A stretch of 64,000 bases of DNA from Chrysomallon squamiferum (Eukaryota > Mollusca > Gastropoda > Neomphalida > Peltospiridae): assembly GCA_012295275.1 (NCBI GenBank), contig CM022675.1:6511832-6575831 (forward strand), in the 5' to 3' direction. Positions 24,791-38,920 of the stretch are shown piece by piece. Every line of letters starts with the position of its first letter. Positions within the stretch are counted from its first letter, which is position 1. The notes beneath the pieces were generated by a model. That model was not told the DNA's origin. It searched no databases and saw only the letters and a program-made list of their open reading frames with translations. The translations under genes and the position numbers were made by a program.

Positions 24791-25570
24791 ATAATGAAAA
24801 AAAAAATATATGTATAAAACATATATATATATATATAAATCTAGACCTTCCATGACTGAAGTGAGAAAAATACATTTGAAAAAAATATATATTCTTCAAA
24901 GATAATCTTGTTAATGTAAGTAAAAAAAGAAAAAGTATCTAAGGAATTCATTTTTGTCACGATACTGACTTTGAAATGGTAACCTTTAAAATTCAATATA
25001 TCACAAAAAGATCATGTGTACAACACAATAACAAAGCAAGGCAAAAGAGGCTTTTCTGCTTTCTTAATTTAGCCAATCAACACGCCTGAAATAATTACCT
25101 CTGTTTCTCATTACGTTACCGGAAATAAATGCGGTCATTAGTTATGTTTTTGAAAATATATGTCGTTGGTAGAGGGATTTTTAATTTTTTTTATTATTAT
25201 TATTATTTTTTTTTTTTTATCAACTGTTAGTTAATTCCAAAATGCACTTTATTATTGAAAATGTTGTTTTTATTTTTGTTTGTAAGGATATTTTGAGTAT
25301 TAAACTGAAAAGGCGTACTGAATGCCCGTGTACATGCTAATAGGAAGTTATTATTTGCAGCTGATTGCGTTTATAGAAAAAGAGGTAATTGATTTGGCGG
25401 CCATATTAGTAATTATATTATGTTCGATCGACAACAGATCTGTTACGAACTGTCACTGTAGTCGTTAGAGAGAAAGAAAACAATTATTATTTTTCGTTTT
25501 TATTTGTTATTATTATTATTTTTGTGTTTGTTTTGTTTGTTTTTTTTTAGTTATTTTCGCTTATTATTAT
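24791..25570. other. intergenic, no gene seen
   Basis: Contains GGCGGCCATATTAG at about 25397-25410, a one-mismatch YY1-type site. Otherwise AT-rich with T runs. Confidence 0.5.
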
Positions 25571-26054
25571 TAGTTTTTTAAATTATACTAATACTATTAA
25601 TACCATTACTGCAACTGTTACTGCTATTGCTACTACTATTAATACTATAACAACTACTGCTACTACTAGGACTACTACTACTGCTTAAAGTAGTAATAGC
25701 AGTGGTTGTAGTATAGTAGTAAGTCTGTTAGTAGTTTTAGAGATGGTGTTGGTGGCGTTGTCGTCGTAGTAGTAGAAATAGTATCAGTGATGGCAACAAC
25801 AACTATTAATACTTGAAATGAAATACGTCTCCAGCAACGAATATAACAACAACAACAACCACAATTCCTATTACAACTACTACTTCTTTTAACACTAAGA
25901 GCAGTACTACTACAAATACTACTACAATTATTACTACTGACACTACTTCCAAAGCGATATTAAATTCTCCTTCTAAAATTAAATAAATAAATAATAAAAT
26001 AAAATAAAATAAAATGAATGAATGAATGAATGAATGAATGAATGAATGAATGAA

Positions 26055-26085
<31 letters not shown>

Positions 26086-26135
26086 AATAAAATAAAATAA
26101 AATAAAATAAAATAAAAATAAAAATAAATAAACAT
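25571..26135. repeat. trinucleotide (ACT/GTA/AAC) and AATG/AAAT tracts
   Basis: An ACT/GCT/GTA/AAC mixture to about 25945, then AAAT, AAAAT and (AATG)n at about 26013-26055, then AAAT and AAAAT again. Confidence 0.9.
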
Positions 26136-27604
26136 TATCGTCATCTTCTTTTCACCAGTATCATGTGGTCATTTTGTCTCCGTAAAAGTAACTGTTTGTA
26201 AACTTAAACAATCTTTAGAAGAAAACCGAGTTTTAAATATTCAATAAACTGATAACATACATCAGTACATAACAATGCCATTTCCAACAACAACGTTCCC
26301 AAGACAGTGAAGATTCAGTTTCAGTATCCATTCACCGTAAATAAAACAAAATAAACAATCATCCACATGAAACTCGTGCACAGAAACACGAGGGGAACCT
26401 CAGATAACGACTGGATTGTAGTAAAGTGATAACATTAGCATACACATGACATTTGTGGTATTATAAACCAATTACGAGGCCACAACATTGATGACTTCTA
26501 TTATTTTACTAGTTAAATATTCCAGTATAATTGTTTGTGTTTAGCTGCAACGAGTCTTTGAATACGTCCAAAGATCACGGTTCTAGATGTAGGCGCTGTT
26601 CTGTTGTGATCGGTTTTGAGTCGTTTTAAGATCCGTGAATCTGGTTCTTCTGTATCCACAAACGATCGTTTATTTATTTGTTTCATCTGTTTCTGTTTCT
26701 TACACCTTTTTGTTCCAAAATTTCCTGGTTTATTTCCTTTTCGTTTATTTAAAGCCGTGGTTGGTACTTTCCTGGTTTTAGCTGAGAAAGGGGTTAACCA
26801 GTCCGTGTCAGCAGAAACTTTTCTCTGTCATTTTACTGGTTGTAAAATGCTACATTTGTTTGCATTGCCGTTATTGTCTAGTGGAATGCCGGTATCTGTC
26901 TGTCTGTCTCTTTCTGTCTCTGTCTCTTTTTTATCTCTCAATCTCTCAATGATTTGAAACACACCATATCGTATTTAGACTACAAGGTTATTTAAAATAA
27001 TAATAATAATAATGAGAAAAAGAAGAAAAGAAGAAGAAGAAGAAGAAGAAGAAGAAGAAGAAGAAGAAGAAAATCAACTACAATAAGAACATCAACAACA
27101 TCACCAAACAACAAAATAACATACAAAATGTCAAACAAAGAAATAAAGAAACAGATGATGAACGTAACAGGAACGAACAGAAACGTTTGTTCAAAGCTGT
27201 TAGCGCAGAACGTGTTACCTGCCGCACCAGAAAGACACGCGTCAATTTGAACCTTCCCTTCTGTCTGTCATCTCATGGGACACGCGAGACTTTGTCAGCA
27301 CCACGGCTTTCACGCTTTCACTTCCACAGCCAGTGATTTACGCTGAAACGGCCAGCACTTCGTTCGTTCGTGTGTGTTGGTATTGTTTAAACATTCGTTC
27401 AGTCAGTTCAAACGATTAGGCCATTACAACCATCGCTTAGCGTAATTGGTCGATATACTTTCACTTAAATGGTCGCATAACCGCTGACGTTTTTTTTTAA
27501 AATAAAAAACAACAACAAAAAAACATGCACGACAAAAGTAAATTAAAACAAAATGAAACAAAATGGAAAAATAAATAAATAAATAATATAATAATAAAAA
27601 TTCA

Positions 27605-27639
<35 letters not shown>

Positions 27640-28150
27640 CAAGCCAAAGGTAAATTAAAACAAAATGAAACAAAAAAAAAAAAAAAAAAAAAAATAATAA
27701 TAATAATAAAATAATAATAAAAATAACACCTACAGCAGTTATGGTCAGATTAATTCAGAGTTTAATTAACGTAAATTCCCTGCTTGCCCAGCTCAACGTG
27801 ACACAACGTTTCCTTGCTCCGCTGTGGTTTGAAGACGTACACGTCAGTCCACTCCCACACATCGCGTCTAAACGGAATAATTTAACGACAAAGCAGCAAA
27901 ACAGCAAAAGCCACAAACACGCGAATAGACGAAGGAAGACCTGCTTGTGGACAGAAATCGCAGAGAAGAAAGATTTTGAAAACGTCTGCTTGAAGATCGA
28001 GTAAAGGTTTCGATTCGTCAAACCTGAAATGATGCTGTGAGAGGCGGAAATGACGTCATATCGTTGAGATTTTTTTTTTGGCTACCGGCTGATCGACGTC
28101 GAAAGATGATACATCTTGTTACACATATAATCGTGCTCTCTTTCTCTCAT
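26136..28150. other. intergenic with GAA repeat, poly-A runs and two GC-richer patches
   Basis: (GAA)n at about 27020-27072 and poly-A at 27607-27637 and 27675-27694. Patches at 27170-27420 and 27750-28060 are less AT-rich; both strands of the second are open for about 87 codons, which argues against assigning either. A full CRE palindrome TGACGTCA lies at 28051-28058. No gene is called. Confidence 0.45.
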
Positions 28151-28159
28151 ATTTCCTTC

Positions 28160-28174
28160 TTATTATTATCATCA

Positions 28175-28245
<71 letters not shown>

Positions 28246-28398
28246 ATCGCTGTTGTTATTTCACATCGATATTATCGTTGCCAGCATCCTGTATTTTACA
28301 AATAACCGACTGCATTCATAAAATATAATATAATTAAAGAGCAAATATATAAATAAATGAACAATAGTATTAATAACGGTAATAATAATAATAGTAAA

Positions 28399-28453
<55 letters not shown>

Positions 28454-28468
28454 TCGGTAATAATAATA

Positions 28469-28528
<60 letters not shown>

Positions 28529-28607
28529 GTAGTAGTTATAATAGTAATAATAAAGAACAATAATAATAATAATAAAAGTACCACTACTACTACTACTAAT
28601 AATAATA

Positions 28608-28643
<36 letters not shown>

Positions 28644-28718
28644 GTAATAATAGTAGTAGTACTAATAATAATATTAATAATAACAGTAATAATAATAATA
28701 GTAATAATAATAGTAGTA

Positions 28719-28752
<34 letters not shown>

Positions 28753-28760
28753 CAACAACA
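28160..28760. repeat. large ATT/GTT and AAT/AGT microsatellite field
   Basis: ATT then GTT at 28167-28258. From 28376 nearly 400 bp of AAT trinucleotides follow with scattered AGT, GGT and ACC interruptions. This is one of the longest trinucleotide blocks in the window; poly-Asn and poly-Ile/Leu frames here are artefacts. Confidence 0.95.
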
Positions 28761-29570
28761 ACATCTTTCTTTGTAATTGATCAGAACCATCCATCATCGG
28801 TAAGAAACAAGCATCACATTAAGTCGATGCTTCGAGGCTATTTTAATACTGGGGTCTCGATAACGGGAGACTTTCATAGCTCAGGATAACCCGCGTTAAT
28901 ATATTATTATTTTGTTTCGTTTAAGTCATTGCGGAAGATCCGGCTTTTAGCTGCAACCCAGACACTTCCGGTAATTATTTGAGGTGTTTAAAAATAGAAA
29001 GTGGTTTGAAGCCAGCCAGTGTTATTAAAAAAACAAAAACAAAAAACATATAAAAAGATGACGAAGAAGAAAGAAAATGATGTGGTGAGTTATAAATAAT
29101 ATTAATTATAATATAAACAATTAATATATATATATATAGAGAGAGAGAGATAGAGAAAGATAATTATCTTTTATTGTTGGTTTCATAATCATACTCTTGT
29201 TGTTCACTTATAATTCTTCTATTACTACTACAACTACTACTACTACTAAAAACAATAACTAATATTAATTTAATTAATATTACTATTTAAAATATATAAA
29301 AATAAATAAAATAGTATTATTGTTTAGCTTCATTTTCCTTTATCAAAATGTACTCAACTCTGAATAAATAAATAAATAAAAATAAAGAAATAAATAAAGA
29401 AATAAATAAAAACCAAAAAAGAATCAAAATAAAATAAAAATAAAAAAATAAAAAAATAAAATATATTGCAATATCATATCAATCATACAAGACATTCGAG
29501 GAGAAAACATCTGCAGTGGAAAAAGGGAACATGATAATTTCGTGATTTACAATCTCCATTTATAATACAT
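28761..29570. other. intergenic, no gene seen
   Basis: Short (TA)n/(GA)n at about 29126-29150, ACT repeats near 29220 and AAAT-rich sequence at 29360-29460. Confidence 0.5.
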
Positions 29571-29574
29571 TTTG

Positions 29575-29633
29575 CTAATATAATTCTGAAATAACTTTTT
29601 GTAGGTGAAAATGTTTGAAAATTCTTGTATAAA
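29575..29633 (-). CDS. candidate terminal exon, partner of 30655-30775
   Basis: The acceptor CTACATTCTTATCATAG precedes a frame that starts two bases into a codon, reads YTRIFKHFHLQKVISELY and stops at TAG (29575-29577). The phase fits the one-base end of the candidate at 30655-30775. It is short and has no family match. Confidence 0.13.
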
Positions 29634-29699
29634 CTATGATAAGAATGTAGTGACTGAGTGAAAAACAATACAAAACAACATATGTACATCTGTAACTAT

Positions 29700-29820
29700 G
29701 TACATACATACATACATACATACACATGCACACTAATAAACACACATACATACATACATTACATACAAACATAATGCATATATACATATACACACACACA
29801 CACACACACATACACTCACA

Positions 29821-29878
<58 letters not shown>

Positions 29879-29925
29879 CATACATACATACATATATTCA
29901 CACACATACTCACACACATTCTTAT
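29700..29925. repeat. CATA / CA / TA microsatellites
   Basis: CATA, CA and (TA)n at about 29826-29873, then CATA again. Confidence 0.95.
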
Positions 29926-30177
29926 TTCTTTACAAACGATTATCACTGGAAATTCTGTTGTTGTTGTTGTTACCTTGTTACAGAAGAAGAAGATGAAAAA
30001 AAAAAGAAATGCCCGAATACAGAAAAACTGCGGGCGAAAGAAAAACCGTCAAGAACAAGAGAAGTATATATGCACATTTCAATATACACATGTAAAATGA
30101 ACAATTTATATCAGATTTTAGCAGTATTCCAGAGAAATGGTGAGCTGTTTTAAATAATATTAATAAAAAAATGGAAA

Positions 30178-30618
30178 TTAAAATAATTTTCCATATGTAT
30201 TTCATAAAGATACTAGGCATTAAAAAGATTTCAGACAGGACTTTTAAAAAAAAAAAAGAAAAAAAAAGCATCATCTAAATTTTTATAATGACGTAAAGAT
30301 TACGTCACTGTTCTTATAGTAACTACATTAAAATAATTTTCCATATGTATTTCATGAAGTTACTAGGCATTAAAAACATTTCAAACACGACTTCTTTTTT
30401 TTTTCATTTAAAAAACATCATCTAAATTTTTATAATGACGTAAAGATTACGTCACTGTTGTTATAGTAACTACATTAAAATAATTTTCCATATGTATTTC
30501 ATAAAGTTACTAGGCATTAAAAACATTTCAAACACGACTTCTTTTTTTTCATTTAAAAAACATCATCTAAATTTTTATAATGACGTAAAGATTACGTCAC
30601 TGTTCTTATAGTAACTAC
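30178..30618 (+). repeat. three tandem copies of a ~148-bp repeat
   Basis: Units begin at about 30178, 30328 and 30475 and start with TTAAAATAATTTTCCATATG. Copies 2 and 3 are almost identical; copy 1 differs mainly in its central poly-A segment. Each unit holds the exact palindrome TGACGTAAAGATTACGTCA (30289-30307, 30436-30454, 30581-30599), two ATF/CREB-type half-sites facing each other. Confidence 0.93.
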
Positions 30619-30654
30619 GCGCAAATGATTAGTATTCAGACAATGTTTACTTAC

Positions 30655-30775
30655 CAAGCCAGAATGGAAAGTTAAAATCCATGAAAGAAAAACATTTTGC
30701 TATCACTATCGTGTCAATTATTTCATCCTTGTTTGACCGACGATCACAGAATTCTGCTACTTCGGAACGCTCCGC
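30655..30775 (-). CDS. candidate 121-nt internal exon
   Basis: The donor is G|GTAAGT at 30649-30654. The acceptor (GAAAAATAG) sits about 25 nt downstream of a pyrimidine-rich stretch (CTCCGGTCTTCTTTTTCC). One frame is open throughout: 40 codons reading AERSEVAEFCDRRSNKDEII and, later, FSFMDFNFPFWL. It ends one base into a codon. I recognise no family. It could be a chance open frame. Confidence 0.18.
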
Positions 30776-31002
30776 CTATTTTTCACAATTTTCGGAAAAA
30801 GAAGACCGGAGATAAGCGACAGAAGATTCACGGTAATTCGCGATGTGGCTTCCGGTGATTTTCGGATTAATTATTTCCTGTCTGCTACTAATACAGAGAA
30901 GTACTTATTTTATTTAGTGTGGTCAGACGTCAAACGAACCAGAACAAAATTGTTTGACTTTCTGGAATGACATTTGTCTTTTATGTCATTAGTAATAGAT
31001 TT

Positions 31003-31388
<386 letters not shown>

Positions 31389-31389
<1 letters not shown>

Positions 31390-31701
31390 TCCTCGCTTTT
31401 TTTTATAATGTATCATTTCGTACAGCAGAACTTATTTCAGTATCTAGAAACATTTACCTAGAACAGTAACGATAAGCTCTGGTAGGTCAACGTCATCTGA
31501 AGTCTCATTATACTGATCACAATTAATTAAGTAAACAAGCTCTACACAGCAGAATTGTGGCAGGCACAGCAATCTGATGAGATGACAAAAGTCACTACAA
31601 TGACTCGCCAGCTGACCATTTTTAGCTTCAGTCTGGGTTCCTAAAAAAGTATGTCACGTTATTCTTGAAATATTGAAGCAATATAATAAATTACGTGGTT
31701 G

Positions 31702-31744
<43 letters not shown>

Positions 31745-31946
31745 AATGTATAAGGTTTACCTGTTGTTGTTTTTTTTTTCATTATGTTTTAAGTAGAGGT
31801 TTTAAAATAAATAATGTTCTTTTGAGAAAACACTTTAGTAATAGAATATATTGACAAAAAAAAGATATGTCCTTTATACACTTTTAACATACTACAAATA
31901 ACTGTACATTGTGAATATACAAACAAACATACGGATACATATATTT
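31389..31946. other. intergenic, no gene called
   Basis: Poly-A at 31705-31741. On the minus strand an ATG in an ideal context (AAAAATGG, 31617-31619), 11 codons after an acceptor-like TTTTTTAG, opens 25 codons with a hydrophobic core (MVSWRVIVVTFVIS). No donor precedes its stop, so it is not called. Confidence 0.45.
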
Positions 31947-32260
31947 GCACATGCACGTACTTAACACGCTATAAATAAATATGTTCAATATATATACACC
32001 CAACAAACACACAGAAACACATATATGAATACAAACACACAACAAAAAAAAAAAAAAAAAAAAGAAATAAATAAGAAATAAAATCTTAAAATTTGATTGG
32101 TTTTCTTAAATAAAACAGAAAACAACAAGAAACAAAAAAAAGATTACGCTGATTCTTTCGTTCAAGTTCGGTGACGTTTTGTATCATTTGATTGTTCAAA
32201 ACATCATCATCATTCATTCAAGTTCGGTGGATTATCATCATCATTATCATTTTTCATTAA

Positions 32261-32308
<48 letters not shown>

Positions 32309-33012
32309 TATTATTTGGTTTTAGGCGATTCAAAAAAAAAGAAAGAAGAAGAAAATATAGAACGAAAAATGACATTTCCTTTCTTGCATCGTTAAAATGA
32401 TCGTAAACGTTATAAAAAGTAATAATAATAACAATAGTAATGACAGTAATAATAATAATAGGATGATGATAATAATATCAGCAGCACTATCAACAACAAC
32501 AACAACAGAATCAATATGAACTTCCTCAGTATTAAAATAAATAACCGTAAAAATAAGTAGTGTAGCTATAACAGTTTCGAAACTAATGAGCAACAAAACA
32601 TGAAGTAATTATTTACGCATCACACACACACACACCCCCCTCTTACTTTTGTTACTGATCGTAAAACTGAGCACGTTTCGAAAAAAAAAAAAATACTGTT
32701 TTTTTTCTTTGTTTTTTTCGATTGGCTATAAAACACACTAAGATAAAAAAAAAAAAAAAAAAAAAAAGAAATTAAATTTATTTTCGTCGTAAAATACGAA
32801 GATTCCTGAATGTTAACAAATGCCAAAACAGAACAGAAAAAAAAAAAAAAAAAATAATGTGCGAATCAGAGGGAGCTGTTGTGAAGCACGTCTACGACAG
32901 GGGGCGCTTTCTGACAGGCCAAAGGGCGTGTCTGTCGCATGCCAAAACGTTATTTAGTGCCTTTTGTAGCTAAATTATTTCGAAAGAAAACGTAACAATG
33001 CGTACGTAATAC
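31947..33012. repeat. segmental duplication, copy A
   Basis: Shares blocks in the same order with 33021-34412: GCACATGCACGTACTTAACA, CACCCAACAAACACAC, GAACGAAAAATGACATTTCC, CAGTTTCGAAACTAATGAGC, TGATCGTAAAACTGAGCACG, GCCAAAACAGAACAG, TTTCTGACAGGCCAAAGGGC and CGAAAGAAAACGTAACAATG. The offset starts at 1,074 bp and grows through ATT/AAT expansions in copy B. Contains (ATT)n at 32258-32310. Confidence 0.9.
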
Positions 33013-33020
33013 ATGTATAT

Positions 33021-33409
33021 GCACATGCACGTACTTAACACGATATAAATAAATATGCAATATGTATATACACCCAACAAACACACGGAAACACATATAT
33101 GAACACACATACAAAAAACAAAAAAAACAAAAACAATTGAAATTAAAAATAAGAAATGAAATAAGAAATAAAATCATAAAATTAAAAGAGAAGAAAGTAT
33201 AATTAACACTCCCAACGAATTCGTTTTCTTAAATAAAACAGAAAACAACAAGAAACAAAAACAAGTATTACGCTGATGGGCGTGAGTATTTTGTGATGAC
33301 GTTGTTGTATGTCTTATTTGATTGATCTTAAAACAGGCTGCTGATATTCTTTCGTTCAAGTCCGGTGGATTATCATCATCGTCATCATCATCATTATTAT
33401 TATTATCAC

Positions 33410-33457
<48 letters not shown>

Positions 33458-33459
33458 CA

Positions 33460-33532
<73 letters not shown>

Positions 33533-33628
33533 TGGTTTCAGGCCAGTTAAAAAATTAGAAACAAGAAAATTTAGAACGAAAAATGACATTTCCTTTCTTA
33601 CATCGTTAAAATGGTCGTAAATGTTATA

Positions 33629-33690
<62 letters not shown>

Positions 33691-34412
33691 TGTGATAATA
33701 ATATTAAATAATAATAATAATAACATTAACAGCAATAATAACAATAATAATAATAACAGTAATAATAATAATAATAATATGATGATAATAATATCAGCAA
33801 CAACAACAACAGCATCATAATGAACTTCCTCAGTATTCAAAAATATAACCGTGAAAATAAGTAGCGTAGCTATAACAGTTTCGAAACTAATGAGCAACAA
33901 AACATGAAGTAAATATTTACGCATCACACACACACCCCCCCCCCCCAGTTTTTATTCTGTTTGTGAATGCTTGTCATTTCTACAACAGTTTCGAAACCAA
34001 TGAGCAATAACTATTTCTCAAAACACGAGGTAATTATTTACGCATCACACACACACACACCCCCCTACCATTTTTTTATTGATCGTAAAACTGAGCACGT
34101 TTCGGAAAAAAATAAAGAATATATTTTTTATTTTATTTTATTATTTTTTTTGACTTGCTATAAAACACACTAAGATAAAACAAATTTTTTAAATTTATTT
34201 TCGTCGTAAAATACGGAGATTCCTGAATGTCAACAAATGCCAAAACAGAACAGAAAAAAAAAAAAATTAACGTGCTAATCAGAGCGAGCTGTTGTCAAGC
34301 ACGTCTACGACAGGCACACTTTCTGACAGGCCAAAGGGCATGTCTGAGGCATGCCAAAACGTTGTGTAGCTAAATTATTTCGAAAGAAAACGTAACAATG
34401 CGTACGTAATAC
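33021..34412. repeat. segmental duplication, copy B
   Basis: The second tandem copy is longer than copy A because of (ATT)n at 33391-33531, (AAT)n at about 33629-33790 and an internal duplication of about 110 bp (the block with AATGAGCAA and TTTACGCATCACACACAC occurs at about 33875-33947 and again at 33985-34066). Its last bases (CGTACGTAATAC) are the first unit of the 28-bp array. Confidence 0.9.
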
Positions 34413-35030
34413 GATACCGCAAAATGAGCTACGTAATACGTCACCGCGAAATGAACGTACGTAATACGTCACCGCGAAATGAACGTATGTAATACGTCGC
34501 CGCGAAATGATCGTACGTAATACGTCGCCGCGAAATGAACGTACGTAATACGTCACCGCGAAATGAACATACGTAATACGTCACCGCGAAATGAACATAC
34601 GTAATACGTCACCGCGAAATGACCGTACGTAATACGTCGCCGCGAAATGATCGTACGTAATACGTCGCCGCGAAATTAAAATACGTAATACGTCGCCGCG
34701 AAATTAAAATACGTAATACGTCACCGCGAAATGATCGTACGTAATACGTCGCCGTGAAATGATCGTACGTAATACGTCACCGCGAAATGACCGTACGTAA
34801 TACGTCGCCGCGAAATGATCGTACGTAATACGTCGCCGCGAAATTAAAATACGTAATACGTCACCGCGAAATGATCGTACGTAATACGTCACCGTGAAAT
34901 GATCGTACGTAATACGTCACCGCGAAATGATCGTACGTAATACGTCACCGTGAAATGAACGTACGTAATACGTCGCCGCGAAATGATCGTACGTAATACG
35001 TCACCGCAAGGCGATCGTACGTAAACGTCC
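34401..35030. repeat. CpG-rich 28-bp tandem array, 22-23 copies
   Basis: The unit begins CGTACGTAATACGTCACCGC and ends GAAATGAT or a variant. Each unit has five or six CpGs, the palindromes TACGTA and CGCG, and a TACGTCA half-CRE. Variants alternate TCACC/TCGCC and GATCG/GAACG/GACCG/TTAAA. A stretch at 34621-34700 recurs 168 bp later (34789), that is six units, which shows higher-order structure. There are no unique spacers, so this is not a CRISPR. The 28-bp period is not a multiple of three, so peptide repeats read from it shift frame each unit. Confidence 0.95.
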
Positions 35031-36793
<1,763 letters not shown>

Positions 36794-37303
36794 AAGAGGA
36801 TTAATAAAGTCAGCTGTCAGCTCATAAACAAATAAATAAATAAAAAGAAGAACAAAAGAAAGAAAAAAGATTGTACACGGAAAGAAACAACAAGAAACAA
36901 ACAAATAATAATTGGTCTGTCTGTCGATATTCTTGTTTCTATATTTACTGTTATTGCTTATGTACATGTTACCAACTCTCACGTTCCACTCCCACTATAA
37001 GTAGATATATCTCTAAGGTATGTGTTGCTGTAAGTAACAATACATGTCCTCAGAGAAACACGCCTATGAAAATATTCGCGGAACACAGATCTGAATGACA
37101 AACAGCTCTCGATAGATTCCAAGATGTATTTTTGTCTCCTTAATCATGTCTAAATGAGACGAAATTGGCTCTGGAATCCTTAGAGAAAATAAAAACAAGA
37201 TGAGCATACAAAAGAAACACAATAATAACCACATTTCAGTTCGTTTGTCCTTGAGCAATAGACAATCGAAACTATTTTAACAAAAATGTGTTACTTGGTT
37301 GGG

Positions 37304-37377
37304 CCAATCGAACGCGTCCACCTTTCCAAAAGCAAGATGGCGGAATTTCCTGTGCACGTTATATTTCCTAGCTGGAG
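37304..37377 (+). promoter_or_regulatory. possible promoter with CCAAT box and YY1-type start site
   Basis: GCCAAT at 37303-37308 is followed 28 bp later by AGCAAGATGGCGGAATTTCC, which combines a YY1-type AAGATGGCGG motif with an ideal translation start (A at -3, G at +4; ATG 37337-37339). The frame reads MAEFPVHVIFPSW before a modest donor (GAG|GTCAAG at 37378). Metazoan housekeeping genes often overlap YY1 with the first ATG; no second exon could be linked here. Confidence 0.22.
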
Positions 37378-37575
37378 GTCAAGTATAAGTTTCTAATTGA
37401 CAATAAAGATGCAAGATGAGGAAGAACTATTCAGTAACTTAGCTAATTAAAATAATTTTAGCTTTGTTAACAAGAAGACTCCGACGCATTGAGATCTCTA
37501 ACCCCCGAAGCTACACACATTTTTCATTTTCCTTCCTCGCGAAAATAATGTTTCTTTAAGAATTACATCGTAGTT

Positions 37576-37579
<4 letters not shown>

Positions 37580-37668
<89 letters not shown>
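37580..37668. repeat. (GA)n microsatellite
   Basis: About 44 GA units. Confidence 0.98.
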
Positions 37669-37671
<3 letters not shown>

Positions 37672-38023
37672 GTTTTATTAACTTACCCCAGTTGTTATTT
37701 CAAAGGTAATCCGCTTGAAGCAGTCTGAAAAAGATAAGAAAAACGAATTCATAAACACTTTGTGTTTGTTTTTAAGAAGAAAAAGAAAATCATTATAAAG
37801 TAGAAAAATAATTCGATATTAAAAACCTTTTGATTCAAAATGATGATGTGATAATAACAGTAATGTTGCTGTTATTGCATTTATTTAGTTAATTATATTA
37901 TTAGTATGATTTCCGTTGGTTCTAAAACACCAACGTATCATTACATGAACTTTTATTACTACTTCAGCTGCTGCTGCTACTACTACTACTACAACTACAA
38001 CTACAACTACAACTACAACTACA

Positions 38024-38057
<34 letters not shown>

Positions 38058-38406
38058 TTACTACTACTACTACTACAATATTAGTTTTGCAACTGCTTCC
38101 ACCATTACGACTAGTTTCACAAAAATCTCTACTACTAGTAAGTAATGACGCTTTAACACAAATGTTTCATTCTATCATTATTCTGTTAAAATTCACCAGC
38201 TCCGCTACAGCCCACAGTAACCTCTACTCCATCTATTGCTCTGCTACAATTACGACTACAACAACAACAACATACAATGACATCCACCGTACTACAACGT
38301 CTACTACAACAACAACAGCTATTACTACCTGTCTTCACGAACTACTCTGTTGTGAAATAATATTCTATATTATCAGACTGTAAACGATATTACAGTTTCT
38401 TTCTGT

Positions 38407-38438
<32 letters not shown>

Positions 38439-38629
38439 CTTGTCCCTCGCAGAATGGAAACAATAACAACGCCCTCGGGTGACTGCTAACAAACAATTTT
38501 TTTTTTTTTTTTTTTTTGAGAAACCTAACAAAACGTGAGTTCGTTATCACTGCAGCATCACAGATGTCTGGCAGTCAGAGAGAAGTATCACATCTTGCAG
38601 TAGCTAGAACACTGCGCCGTTATTAACCA
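37669..38629. other. intergenic with (TAC)n and long poly-T
   Basis: (TAC)n with AAC interruptions at 37975-38079, and poly-T at 38408-38438 and 38498-38517. No gene seen. Confidence 0.6.
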
Positions 38630-38920
38630 GATCTGATACATTCATAAACAATGCTTTTGTTTTCCTAAAGCCGCTGTCACACGGGCCGTTTCTGTCTATC
38701 TATCCACTGCATCAGTCAGTGATAGCCTCTTTGTTCAAATATGATGTCTTTCATAAACAATGCTTTTGTTTTCGTAAAGCCACTGTCACACAGGCCGTTT
38801 TTGCCTATCCACCCTATTAATCGTATTATTTGTGCTCAAATCTGATATAATTCACACACGTAAATATTAAATTTGTTTTCCTAAAGATATCGACACACCG
38901 GGCCATTTCTGTTATCTGCA
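38630..38920 (+). repeat. degenerate ~100-110-bp tandem repeat, three copies
   Basis: Copies at about 38630, 38739 and 38839 share TTCATAAACAATGCTTTTGT, then TTTCCTAAAG, then CTGTCACACGGGCCGTTTCT and TCTGATAT. Copies 1 and 2 are close; copy 3 is strongly diverged. Confidence 0.75.

Noticed and set aside
27741-28021. 87-88-codon frames on both strands
   Set aside because: Both strands are open over the same bases, neither has splice or start support, and the length is expected by chance.
32868-32945. CTCF-like core (ACAGGGGGCGCT) in segmental-duplication copy A
   Set aside because: The motif is absent from the matching place in copy B and a single short match is not enough to call a site.
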